A stretch of 64,000 nt of DNA from an uncultured Lachnospiraceae bacterium (GTDB lineage: Bacteria > Bacillota > Clostridia > Lachnospirales > Lachnospiraceae): positions 1-64,000 of the forward strand of contig CAJTMW010000009.1 of the NCBI GenBank assembly GCA_910577275.1. The letters run 5' to 3'. The notes below the pieces were generated by a model that worked only from the letters and a program-made list of their open reading frames with translations, was not told the DNA's origin and did no database searches. Shown in pieces: positions 51,663 to 59,671 of the stretch (the stretch's first letter is position 1; every line of letters starts with the position of its first letter). The position numbers and the translations under genes were made by a program.

Positions 51663-52208
51663 GTGGAGAAAGAGAAGAAAAAGCCGGCAGTATTTCTGGA
51701 CAGGGACGGTGTTCTTACAAAGGAAAAAAGCTATGTATTGTCAGTGAAAGAGCTGGAAATTTTCCCATATACGGCAGAATGCATCAGGCAGATTCATAAA
51801 AAAGGATATTATGCGGTTGTAATTACCAATCAGAGCGGCATTGCAAGAGGGCTTTTTACGGAAGATGAGCTGGCAGAAATGAATGACCGCCTGATAAAAG
51901 AAACAGGGGTGGATGCAGTTTATTATTGCCCTCATCATCCGGAAGGAAAAGTAAAAGAATATCGAAAGAAATGCTCGTGCCGGAAGCCGGAGACGGGGCT
52001 TCTGAAAGCGGCTGCCAGAGACCTTGATATTGATATGTCAGAGTCATGGATGGTCGGAGACAGGGCGGGCGATATTTTAGCAGGAAAAAAAGCAGGCGTT
52101 AAAACCATACTGTTGGAATCCGGGTATGGTTTGGGAGGATTGGAAGAAGAGGTTACGCCTGATTACATATTGAATGATTTAAGAGATGTTATGGAGGTTT
52201 TGATATGA
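51663..52208 (+). CDS. gmhB: D-glycero-D-manno-heptose 1,7-bisphosphate phosphatase (HAD)
   Basis: HAD phosphatase of 181 residues. Nucleophile motif FLDRDGVLT (D13, D15), ITNQSGIARGLF, zinc-binding loop CPHHPEG...CSCRKPETGLL with Cys/His ligands, and MVGDRAGDILAGKKAGVKT. All are diagnostic for the GmhB/HisB-N group. Starts with GTG one base after the gmhA stop, with a weak ribosome binding site TAAGG. Overlaps the epimerase gene by four bases, so translation is coupled. Confidence 0.87.
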   Translation: MEKEKKKPAVFLDRDGVLTKEKSYVLSVKELEIFPYTAECIRQIHKKGYYAVVITNQSGIARGLFTEDELAEMNDRLIKETGVDAVYYCPHHPEGKVKEYRKKCSCRKPETGLLKAAARDLDIDMSESWMVGDRAGDILAGKKAGVKTILLESGYGLGGLEEEVTPDYILNDLRDVMEVLI

Positions 52209-53191
52209 TTTCAGTAGTTACCGGCGGTTGCGGATTTATAGGTTCTCACATGGTTGACAGGCTTCTGGCAGAGGGACATACCGTAAGAGTAATTGATAAC
52301 TGGACGACAGGCAGACCGGAAAATCTGGAACACCAGAAGGAGAACGAGAATCTGACGGTTTATCATAAGGATATCAGGAACAGAGAGGAAATAGAGCCGG
52401 TATTTCAGGATGCCGACTATGTATTTCACTTTGCGGCTCTGGCTGATATCGTACCATCCATTCAGAAACCATGGGAATATTACTCATCAAATGTTCTCGG
52501 TACCTATAACGTGGTGGAATGCGCAAAAAATGCGGGAATCAAGAAGCTGGTCTATGCGGCGTCCTCATCCTGTTATGGGATTCCGGACGAGTATCCCACA
52601 AAGGAAACCGCAGAAATCAGACCACAGTACCCTTATGCGCTGACAAAGAGGCTGGGGGAAGAAACGGTTCTGCACTGGGGACAGGTGTACGGACTTCCCG
52701 TGGTAACATTGCGGCTCTTTAATGTGTACGGAACCAGGTCAAGGACCTCCGGAACCTATGGGGCGGTCTTTGGTGTTTTCCTTGCACAGAAACTTGCAGG
52801 AAAACCTTTCACCGTGGTAGGAGACGGTAACCAGACAAGAGATTTTACCTATGTGACAGACATCGCAGACGCTTTTTATACTGCGGCAATGTCGGATGTG
52901 GTTCAGGACACCTTTAACGTGGGAAGCGGCGGAACCTATTCCGTAAACCGTCTTTGCGAACTGCTGGGCGGGGAGATTACCCATATTCCGAAACGGCCCG
53001 GGGAACCGGACTGCACCTTTGCGGATACGTCTAAGATTGAAAACAGGCTTGGATGGAAGGCAAAGGTTACCTTTGAAGAAGGCGTACAGAAAGTGCTGGA
53101 TAATATCGATTACTGGCGCAAGGCGCCGGTGTGGACGCCGGACAGCATCGGTGAAGCGACGGCGGACTGGTTTAAATATTTGGGGAAATAG
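52205..53191 (+). CDS. NAD-dependent sugar epimerase/dehydratase
   Basis: Extended SDR of 328 residues: TGGCGFIGSH at residues 7-16, HFAALADIVPS, AASSSCYG and YPYALTKR (Tyr-x3-Lys), LFNVYGTRSRTSGTYGAV, then DFTYVTDIADA. Similar to UDP-glucose 4-epimerase-type enzymes. In this operon it takes the position of HldD, the heptose epimerase of Gram-negatives, but belongs to the general epimerase group, so the product could be L-glycero heptose, a 4-epimer or another modified heptose. Confidence 0.85.
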   Translation: MISVVTGGCGFIGSHMVDRLLAEGHTVRVIDNWTTGRPENLEHQKENENLTVYHKDIRNREEIEPVFQDADYVFHFAALADIVPSIQKPWEYYSSNVLGTYNVVECAKNAGIKKLVYAASSSCYGIPDEYPTKETAEIRPQYPYALTKRLGEETVLHWGQVYGLPVVTLRLFNVYGTRSRTSGTYGAVFGVFLAQKLAGKPFTVVGDGNQTRDFTYVTDIADAFYTAAMSDVVQDTFNVGSGGTYSVNRLCELLGGEITHIPKRPGEPDCTFADTSKIENRLGWKAKVTFEEGVQKVLDNIDYWRKAPVWTPDSIGEATADWFKYLGK

Positions 53192-53210
53192 TCAGGAGTA
53201 AAAGATACTA

Positions 53211-54743
53211 ATGGGCAGAATAGTGACCAGGGACGAGTACAGAGAAACAATCAAACAAAGGCTGAAACAGGAGAATAAGAAAGTGGTACTCTGCCATGGA
53301 GTATTTGACCTTGTTCATCCCGGCCACATCATTCATTTTGAACAGGCGAAAAGCATGGGCGATGTCCTGGTGGTGTCGATTACATCTGAAAAGTATGTGA
53401 GGAAAGGACCGGGCAGACCGTATTTTAATGATGAAATGCGGATGAAGTTTCTTGAAGCCATAGAATATATAGATTACGTAATGCTGTCGGAAGGATATAC
53501 GGTTGACGATATTGTAGAATGCGTTGAACCGGATATTTATGTCAAAGGCGAGGAATACCGGCGTCCCAAGGATGACATTACAGGGAAGATATCGGAAGAA
53601 CAGGAACTTGTGGAAAAGCACGGAGGACAGATAAAGTTTACGGGCGGACAGGTATTCAGTTCCACCCGCCTGATTAATACGGCTTTGTCCGGATTGCCGG
53701 AGGATGTGCGTTGTTATATGGAAGACTTTAAACAAAAGTATTCCATGGAGGATATCAGGGCATATGCTGAAAAAATCAGTAATTTAAAGATTCTGGTAAT
53801 CGGCGATATTATTATTGACAAATATACCTACTGCACTGTGCAGGGGATTATGAGCAAGGATATGGGATATTCCGCCCGGCTGAAAAGTGTGGAGGAGTGT
53901 TTCGGCGGAGCTGCTGCAGTAGCCAGGCATCTTTCCTCTTTCAGTGAAAATGTGACATTGATGTCAGTGATTGGAAACGAGGAAAATATCCGTCTGCGGA
54001 TGTTTGAGGAGCTTGCTGATAAAATTAACCTTAAACTGGTCTATAGTGAAGAAGTTCCTACAATTGTAAAGTGCAGATATCTTACGCGGAACGAGAAGCG
54101 GGACGAATATAGAAAAATTTTTGCCATCAATAATATTCCTGAAAAACACGGATATGAAGATAGTGTAAAGGAAAAATTCGCAGATAAACTGATGGAAACG
54201 ATTGACAGCTATGATGTGGTATTCTTATGCGACTTTGGTCATGGCCTGGTAGATGATAAGGTGATGGAAATTGTGCAGGAGAGAGCAAAATATCTTGTGC
54301 TTAACTGCCAGACAAATTCATCCAATAAGGGAATGAACATCATTACAAAATACAGACGCGCCGACGCGTTTACATTGGACCAGCAGGAGCTTTCGCTGGC
54401 GTATCCGTCTTATTCAGACAATGAGGAAACAAGGTTAAAGAGGCTGGAAAAACATTTGGGCGGAAAAGGGTGGCTCACCAGAGGGGCCCTCGGGGCGTTG
54501 CAGATTGAGAATGGAAACACGGAAGCATGTCCGGCATTTACCTTGTCGGTAAAAGATACCATAGGAGCGGGCGATGCATTTTTTGCGCTTGCAGGTATCT
54601 TTGCGGCAGTTGGAGCATCTGCGGAAATCGGAACCTTTATGGGGAATATCGGAGGTGCGATTGGCGCGAATATCGTGGCAAATAAGGAGTCGGTGGAGAA
54701 GGTGAATGCGCTGAAATTTGCCAGTACGCTGCTGAATGTGTAG
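53211..54743 (+). CDS. Fused cytidylyltransferase + PfkB kinase, HldE-like with swapped order
   Basis: Bifunctional protein of 510 residues. N-terminal nucleotidyltransferase (about 20-160): HGVFDLVHPGH from residue 29, VVSITSEKYVRKGPGRPYF, then FSSTRLIN. C-terminal PfkB carbohydrate kinase (about 190-505): LVIGDIIIDKY, FGGAAAVARHL, and DTIGAGDAFF near 449 with the catalytic Asp. In Escherichia coli HldE the kinase comes first; here the domains are reversed. Expected: phosphorylate heptose 7-phosphate at C1, and after GmhB, transfer a nucleotide to give NDP-heptose. Nucleotide (ADP, CDP or GDP) cannot be told. Confidence 0.85.
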   Translation: MGRIVTRDEYRETIKQRLKQENKKVVLCHGVFDLVHPGHIIHFEQAKSMGDVLVVSITSEKYVRKGPGRPYFNDEMRMKFLEAIEYIDYVMLSEGYTVDDIVECVEPDIYVKGEEYRRPKDDITGKISEEQELVEKHGGQIKFTGGQVFSSTRLINTALSGLPEDVRCYMEDFKQKYSMEDIRAYAEKISNLKILVIGDIIIDKYTYCTVQGIMSKDMGYSARLKSVEECFGGAAAVARHLSSFSENVTLMSVIGNEENIRLRMFEELADKINLKLVYSEEVPTIVKCRYLTRNEKRDEYRKIFAINNIPEKHGYEDSVKEKFADKLMETIDSYDVVFLCDFGHGLVDDKVMEIVQERAKYLVLNCQTNSSNKGMNIITKYRRADAFTLDQQELSLAYPSYSDNEETRLKRLEKHLGGKGWLTRGALGALQIENGNTEACPAFTLSVKDTIGAGDAFFALAGIFAAVGASAEIGTFMGNIGGAIGANIVANKESVEKVNALKFASTLLNV

Positions 54744-54774
54744 AGGGCATATAATTAAGTTATAAAAGTGAATT

Positions 54775-54803
54775 TTGACAGTTTGTGGATGTGATGTTAC
54801 AAT
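54775..54803 (+). promoter_or_regulatory. Promoter within the glycan island
   Basis: TTGACA (54775-54780), 17-bp spacer, TACAAT (54798-54803), just after the HldE-like gene. Transcription would cross the retropepsin-like remnant and leader element B into the radical SAM gene. Confidence 0.7.
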
Positions 54804-54831
54804 ATTTACTGATAAGATAGATGCAATTTAC

Positions 54832-55126
54832 GGAAGTATGGTTATGTTGCAGATATTGGATGAAAAGGTTATGAAGACAGATAGTGAAATTGAAAACCTT
54901 TATAGGAATTGTAAGTATTTGTGCATCATAGATAGCTATGATAAACTGGCAGATAACAACAGAGGAGCTATCGGTGTACAGTACGAATTTGAAGGATAAC
55001 CGGTATCTGGTCAGATGCCTGACAGTTGTTGAGAATACATATGTAAATGGGTTTGTAGTTGATACCGGAGTAAAGTATACCTGTTGCAATTGTAGTTTTG
55101 TTGTTCTAACTATAGCATGGCAGTGA
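54832..55126 (+). pseudogene. Frameshifted remnant, possibly retropepsin-like
   Basis: Two overlapping frames look like one broken gene. Frame 1 from ATG about 54838 encodes VMLQILDEKVMKTDSEIENL... to YEFEG and stops before 55000. Frame 2 continues with LKDNRYLVRCLTVVENTY then VNGFVVDTGVKYTCCNC and stops at 55124-55126. The VNGFVVDTGVKYTCC piece resembles the D-T-G core of retropepsin-like aspartic proteases. The fold would be incomplete either way. Its 3' end runs into leader element copy B. Family assignment is tentative. Confidence 0.4.
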
Positions 55127-55246
55127 GCCGATATATAATTTGACTGTAGCAAGGATTGTGATAATATTGCATGGATGCAAAAAATATGATTTAACCTAAA
55201 CCATGACCTGTTATTGCAAAATAAGCGCAATAGCAGGTTTTTTAAT
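55118..55246 (+). repeat. Leader element copy B, upstream of the radical SAM block, ending in a terminator
   Basis: Second copy of the element at 49441. The short frame here begins TTGACTGTAGCAAGG and encodes TVARIVIILHGCKKYDLT, similar to copy A. The 3' end again forms a hairpin, CCTGTTATTGC with GCAATAGCAGG (55206-55237), followed by TTTTTT, 29 bases before the radical SAM start codon. Pairing in the two copies is kept although the loop bases differ (AATTAAC against AAAATAA), which argues for a selected RNA structure. Confidence 0.7.
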
Positions 55247-55274
55247 AATTTAAGATGGAAGCAGGGTAACAAAT

Positions 55275-56336
55275 ATGGCAGAAAATATCAGAATGGATTC
55301 ACATAAATTGATTTACCACCCTGAGGTGGTGGCAAGGTGGATGAAAGGGGAGAATATATATCCGATTGAAATTGAGATATCTCCCAGCGGTGCATGCAAC
55401 CACAGATGCATATTTTGCGCAGTAGATTATATTGGCTACCAGCCGGATTTTTTGGATAAAGACACCATACTTCGTGATATATCTCAAATGAGTAAAAAGG
55501 GATTAAAAAGTGTTATCTGCTCTGGTGAGGGGGAACCTCTTTTAAATAAGGATATGCCAGATATTGCCAACGGAATAAAGGCCTGTGGTGTAGACGTGGC
55601 AATGAGTACTAACGGAGCGCTATTCACAAAAGACAAGGCAAATGAGTGCCTGGGAGCTTTTACCTGGATAAGATTCAGTGTGGCAAGTATGGAGGAGGAA
55701 TCCTATAGCAGGATTCAGCGGGGAAAAGCCGGGGATTTGGAAAAGGTAAAAACAAATTTGTCAGAAGCAGTCAGAATTAAAAAGGACAGAGAACTCAAAA
55801 CAACCTTAGGAGTTCAGTGTCTGCTCATGCCGGACAATCTGCCTCAGCTGCCTGATATGGCCAGACAGCTCAGAGAAATAGGGGTAGATTATTTGACAAT
55901 AAAGCCTTATTCCCAACATTTGCATAGTGAAAACACGTTTGAGATAGATTATAATGCGATGTTGGAAGCAGAGCAGGAAATAAAGCAGTACGCTACAGAC
56001 GACTTTGCAATTTATTTCAGGGCGAACGCCATGAAGAAAATGCATCATGAGAAGTGTTACAGGCAATGTTTTGGGTTGCCGTTTATGTCGCATATCGATG
56101 CAAAGGGGAATGTATGGCCTTGTGTTGCCCATATTGGCACAGAGGAATTCTGCTATGGGAATATCTACGAGCAGACCTTTGAAGAAATATGGGAAGGGAA
56201 AAGAAGGCAGGAGATTATAAAAAAGCTGAATGGACTGGATATCAACAAAGTATGCAGAGAAGCGTGCAGGCTGGATGAGATTAATAAATATTTAGATGAG
56301 TTGAAGTATCCGGGGGAGCATGTGAACTTTATATAA
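55275..56336 (+). CDS. Radical SAM/SPASM protein
   Basis: Radical SAM enzyme of 353 residues. The 4Fe-4S motif is CNHRCIFC (C41, C45, C48), followed by the SAM-contact EGEPLLNKDM and STNGALF. C-terminal SPASM-like cysteines occur in CYRQCFGLPFM, GNVWPCVAHIG and VCREACRLDEINKYL. Such proteins in surface-glycan or natural-product clusters catalyse radical rearrangements or C-C bond formation on sugars, peptides or amino acids; the substrate is not deducible. First gene of the second block, only 29 bases after the leader terminator. Confidence 0.85.
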   Translation: MAENIRMDSHKLIYHPEVVARWMKGENIYPIEIEISPSGACNHRCIFCAVDYIGYQPDFLDKDTILRDISQMSKKGLKSVICSGEGEPLLNKDMPDIANGIKACGVDVAMSTNGALFTKDKANECLGAFTWIRFSVASMEEESYSRIQRGKAGDLEKVKTNLSEAVRIKKDRELKTTLGVQCLLMPDNLPQLPDMARQLREIGVDYLTIKPYSQHLHSENTFEIDYNAMLEAEQEIKQYATDDFAIYFRANAMKKMHHEKCYRQCFGLPFMSHIDAKGNVWPCVAHIGTEEFCYGNIYEQTFEEIWEGKRRQEIIKKLNGLDINKVCREACRLDEINKYLDELKYPGEHVNFI

Positions 56337-56360
56337 AAATAAAAGGAGAATGGCCATTTA

Positions 56361-57479
56361 ATGCAAAAAGAAATAAAAGCTACACAACCCGCATTAATAG
56401 ATATTGAGGCTTATATTGAGGAAATAAAATCGATATGGGATACAAAAATAATGACTAATAACGGCGAAAAGGTCAGTAAGTTTCGGCAGATGCTGAAAGA
56501 TTATACAGGATGTAGCAATATTGATTTATTCGTGAACGGACATTCTGCCTTAATGCTGGCAATCAGGGCATTGGAATTGCAGGGGGAGGTAATCACCTCA
56601 CCGTTTACTTTTGTGTCAACCACAAACGCTATTGTACAAAATGGACTGACTCCCGTTTTTGGAGATATTGACGATTCTTATAATCTTGCTCCGGATTCCA
56701 TTGAAAAGCTGATAACAGATAAGACATGCGCTATTATAACGCCGCATATATTCGGAATCCCCTGTAATGTAGGTGAAATTGAGAGAATTGCCGGAAAATA
56801 TCATCTCAAAGTGATTTATGACGGAGCACAGGCATTTGGGACAAAGATTCGTGGAAGCTCGGTTGCAAAATATGGAGATATGACAATGTTCAGCTTTCAT
56901 GCTATAAAGGTATTTAATTCTATTGAGGGAGGGGCTATTGTCTATAAAGATGAAGAATTCCACAGACTGTTTGAGTTATACCGAAATTTTGGTATTTCCT
57001 ATGATGAAAAGAACGGGAATGATGTGGAAGTAGCGGGAATCAATGCAAAAATGAATGAGTTCCAGGCAGCTATGGGGATAGTAAATTTTGCAGAAATAGA
57101 TTCGGAAATAGTGAAAAGGAAATTGCTTGCAGAGCAATATTGCAGTTGCTTAAGAGATATACCCGGCATTTGGACATATCCGTATGATAAAGATATAGAT
57201 TATAATTATTCATATTTTCCAATTAGAATAACGGAGGAATATGGAGTTTCCCGGGATGAGCTTTGGTTAAAGCTCAAGGAAAGAGGGATAGGCACACGCA
57301 AGCTGTATGATAAACTGACCTGTGATTACAGTTGCTATAGGCAGGCCGGGTATGAAAGAGATACAGAATATGCAGATAAGATAAAGAAAATGGCATTAGA
57401 TTTACCGATATACGGAACATTGCAGGAGGGGGATGTTGCCTGTATATGTGAAACAATAAGGAGTCTGCGGCGGAAATGA
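56361..57479 (+). CDS. DegT/DnrJ/EryC1-type PLP aminotransferase
   Basis: PLP enzyme of 372 residues, sugar-aminotransferase family. PLP Lys K183 in FSFHAIKVFNSIEGGAIV, Asp in VIYDGAQAFG, phosphate anchor VNGHSALMLAI, TPHIFGIPC. Expected to aminate a keto-sugar (nucleotide-bound) to an amino-sugar, or to act on a dehydratase product; no matching 4,6-dehydratase was found in this block, so a different keto-substrate is possible. ATGA overlap with the FkbM-type gene downstream. Confidence 0.9.
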   Translation: MQKEIKATQPALIDIEAYIEEIKSIWDTKIMTNNGEKVSKFRQMLKDYTGCSNIDLFVNGHSALMLAIRALELQGEVITSPFTFVSTTNAIVQNGLTPVFGDIDDSYNLAPDSIEKLITDKTCAIITPHIFGIPCNVGEIERIAGKYHLKVIYDGAQAFGTKIRGSSVAKYGDMTMFSFHAIKVFNSIEGGAIVYKDEEFHRLFELYRNFGISYDEKNGNDVEVAGINAKMNEFQAAMGIVNFAEIDSEIVKRKLLAEQYCSCLRDIPGIWTYPYDKDIDYNYSYFPIRITEEYGVSRDELWLKLKERGIGTRKLYDKLTCDYSCYRQAGYERDTEYADKIKKMALDLPIYGTLQEGDVACICETIRSLRRK

Positions 57480-58558
57480 AAGATATTGATTTTAACGCAA
57501 TAGATGATGAAGTATATGCAGGTGAAAATATAATATATGGCGCAGGATATAACGGACAATTATTGAAGAAACTGTTGGATGATAAAAAAGTTCCCACAGA
57601 GGCATTCTATGATGACGATAAGAGCAGGTGGGGAGAGGAATACTGCAATAAGAAGATTCTGTCTGAATGCGAATTACGGAGATTTGACAGGGGAAAAACC
57701 AATATAATTATTTCCAGTATGTATGTGGAGCAGATAGCCGAAAAAATCCGAAAATTGGGATTTGAAAATGTATATACGGTATTAAACCTGTTATTGCAAA
57801 AAGATACGGAAGATTTTAAATTTTATGAATACCAGAATAATCGCGAATATCTTAATAGTTTAGATTGCCTGATAAGCATAAGTGAAGATAGCAGGACAAA
57901 GGAGTATTTTGAAGTTATCAAAAAAACAGTTCTGGAAGGAAAGGCAGTAAAAGAAATTATTGATTTATGTTGTGGTGAGAAACAGTACTTTTTGGAGTGC
58001 TTTAAGGGAAAATTGAATGGGTTGAATTTTGTTGATGCGGGAGCGTATACAGGCGATACAGTCAGGGAGCTTCTGACTGAGGGAATTAGACCGACGGGAA
58101 TCTACAGTTTTGAAGCAAATCATGAAAACTTTATCAGACTAAAAAACTTTAGTGAGAGCATTGTAGAAGAAATACCTGTTTTGTGTGAAAACTATGCCTT
58201 ATGGGACACACATACAAAATTGGGAATGAAGTTTAACAATTACAATGCCAGGATTGATTTGGACAGTGAAGAAATAACTGTTGAAACGACAACGATAGAC
58301 GAATATTTCAAAAATATAAAAATCGGTTTCATTAAAATGGATATAGAAGGTGCTGAGAGGCGGGCGTTGACAGGAGGAATGCATACAATAAAAAGGGACA
58401 GACCGATTCTGGCAATTTCTATTTATCACGGATTAGATGATATAGTTGGAATTCCCAAGATGCTGATGAATGAGTTAGATAATTATGAATTCATAGTGCG
58501 TCATCATTCGTATACATATTCTGAAACAGTACTATATGGTATTCCAAAGGAATTATAG
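57476..58558 (+). CDS. FkbM-family methyltransferase-like protein
   Basis: Protein of 360 residues. N-terminal Rossmann-like segment (ENIIYGAGYNGQLLKKLLDD) of a nucleotide-binding fold, C-terminal FkbM methyltransferase-like domain from about 165: NFVDAGAYTGDTVRELL, YSFEANHENFIRLK, IKMDIEGAERRAL. Overlaps the aminotransferase gene. FkbM-like proteins in glycan clusters O- or N-methylate sugars or attached groups. The N-terminal GxGYNGQ segment also resembles the N-terminal half of sugar acetyltransferase partner domains. Confidence 0.8.
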   Translation: MKDIDFNAIDDEVYAGENIIYGAGYNGQLLKKLLDDKKVPTEAFYDDDKSRWGEEYCNKKILSECELRRFDRGKTNIIISSMYVEQIAEKIRKLGFENVYTVLNLLLQKDTEDFKFYEYQNNREYLNSLDCLISISEDSRTKEYFEVIKKTVLEGKAVKEIIDLCCGEKQYFLECFKGKLNGLNFVDAGAYTGDTVRELLTEGIRPTGIYSFEANHENFIRLKNFSESIVEEIPVLCENYALWDTHTKLGMKFNNYNARIDLDSEEITVETTTIDEYFKNIKIGFIKMDIEGAERRALTGGMHTIKRDRPILAISIYHGLDDIVGIPKMLMNELDNYEFIVRHHSYTYSETVLYGIPKEL

Positions 58559-58613
58559 ATTAGGAATAAAAGCAAAACATGATGGGAAAGAGTATAATCA
58601 TAGAGGTGAGGTA

Positions 58614-59177
58614 ATGGCAACAACTTTTTATTCTGATAGTGAGATAGCAGAAATTGGCTTTAAAAGTTTAGGGGAAAATGTGAAGATAAGTAGAATGGCC
58701 AGTATACGAGCAGCAGATAAAATTGCTATTGGGAATAATGTGCAGGTAGATGACTTTTGTGTGTTATCAGGAAATATTGTTCTTGGAAATTATGTACATA
58801 TTTCAGTATATAGCGCTTTGTTTGGGGGAAAAGCGGGAATTGAAATGCAGGATTTTTCCGGAGTATCATCCAGATGTGCCATTTATGCGGGCAGTGATGA
58901 TTATTCTGGGAAAACATTAACGAACCCAACAGTGCCAGAAGAATACAGAGGACCTATCGAAGGAAAAGTGATTTTAAAAAAACATGTAATTATTGGTTCT
59001 GGTACGACAATTTTGCCAGGAGTTGAAATCGGGGAAGGCAGTGCAGTAGGAAGTATGTCTCTTGTAAATAAGACGTTGGATGCATGGGGGATTTATGTAG
59101 GTATTCCTTGCCGGTATAAAAAAGAACGTAGTAAAGAACTCTTAAAGTTGGAGAAGCTTCTCTTGGATAATTGCTAA
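58614..59177 (+). CDS. Hexapeptide-repeat acyltransferase
   Basis: Protein of 187 residues, left-handed beta-helix (LbH) acetyltransferase family: repeated [IV]-G-x-x-x-x units (KIAIGNNVQVDDFCVLSGNIVLGNYVHI, then KKHVIIGSGTTILPGVEIGEGSAVGSMSLV). ATG 58614 lies after GAGGTGAGG; an open frame upstream from 58536 overlaps the FkbM gene without support. Probably acetylates an amino sugar, fitting the preceding aminotransferase. Confidence 0.87.
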   Translation: MATTFYSDSEIAEIGFKSLGENVKISRMASIRAADKIAIGNNVQVDDFCVLSGNIVLGNYVHISVYSALFGGKAGIEMQDFSGVSSRCAIYAGSDDYSGKTLTNPTVPEEYRGPIEGKVILKKHVIIGSGTTILPGVEIGEGSAVGSMSLVNKTLDAWGIYVGIPCRYKKERSKELLKLEKLLLDNC

Positions 59178-59225
59178 AATAAGAGGACTGATATTTTTTG
59201 ATTATGGTTTCAAAGGAAGAAATGT

Positions 59226-59642
59226 ATGAGTAGGAAAATAATCCGTGTTGGGGATACAGCATCTTTTTCAAAGACATTGACAGAAACCGATGTATATAAT
59301 TTCGCAGGAATATGTGGTGACTTTAACCCGGTACACGTAGATAAAGAGACAGCAGCGTATTCCAAATTTGGTAAGCAGGTCTGTCATGGGATGCTTGTAG
59401 CATCTTTTATTTCAACTGTGTTGGGAATGTATCTTCCGGGACCAGGAACGATATATTTAACCCAGACGTTGCGATGGGATGCGCCAGTTTACATTGGGGA
59501 TACTATTACAGCTACAGTTACGGTAGAAAAAAAAGAATTGAATATTGTGACATTAGAAACAATCGTAAGAAACCAAAAGAAGAAACAGGTAGTTATTGGT
59601 ACAGCGACAGTGATGGTATCAAGTGAAGACAGAACAGAATAA
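59226..59642 (+). CDS. MaoC-like hotdog-fold hydratase
   Basis: Protein of 138 residues, hot-dog fold: FAGICGDFNPVHVDKETA carries the catalytic Asp and His of (R)-specific enoyl-CoA hydratases, then QVCHGMLVASFISTVLGMYLPGPG and YIGDTITATVTV. An acyl-CoA or acyl-carrier enzyme within a glycan block suggests that an acyl group (3-hydroxyacyl or similar) is being built for attachment to the glycan. Alternatively it acts as a thioesterase-like protein. Confidence 0.85.
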   Translation: MSRKIIRVGDTASFSKTLTETDVYNFAGICGDFNPVHVDKETAAYSKFGKQVCHGMLVASFISTVLGMYLPGPGTIYLTQTLRWDAPVYIGDTITATVTVEKKELNIVTLETIVRNQKKKQVVIGTATVMVSSEDRTE

Positions 59643-59671
59643 ACAGCGTTTGTATAGTTAGAGGAAATAAT

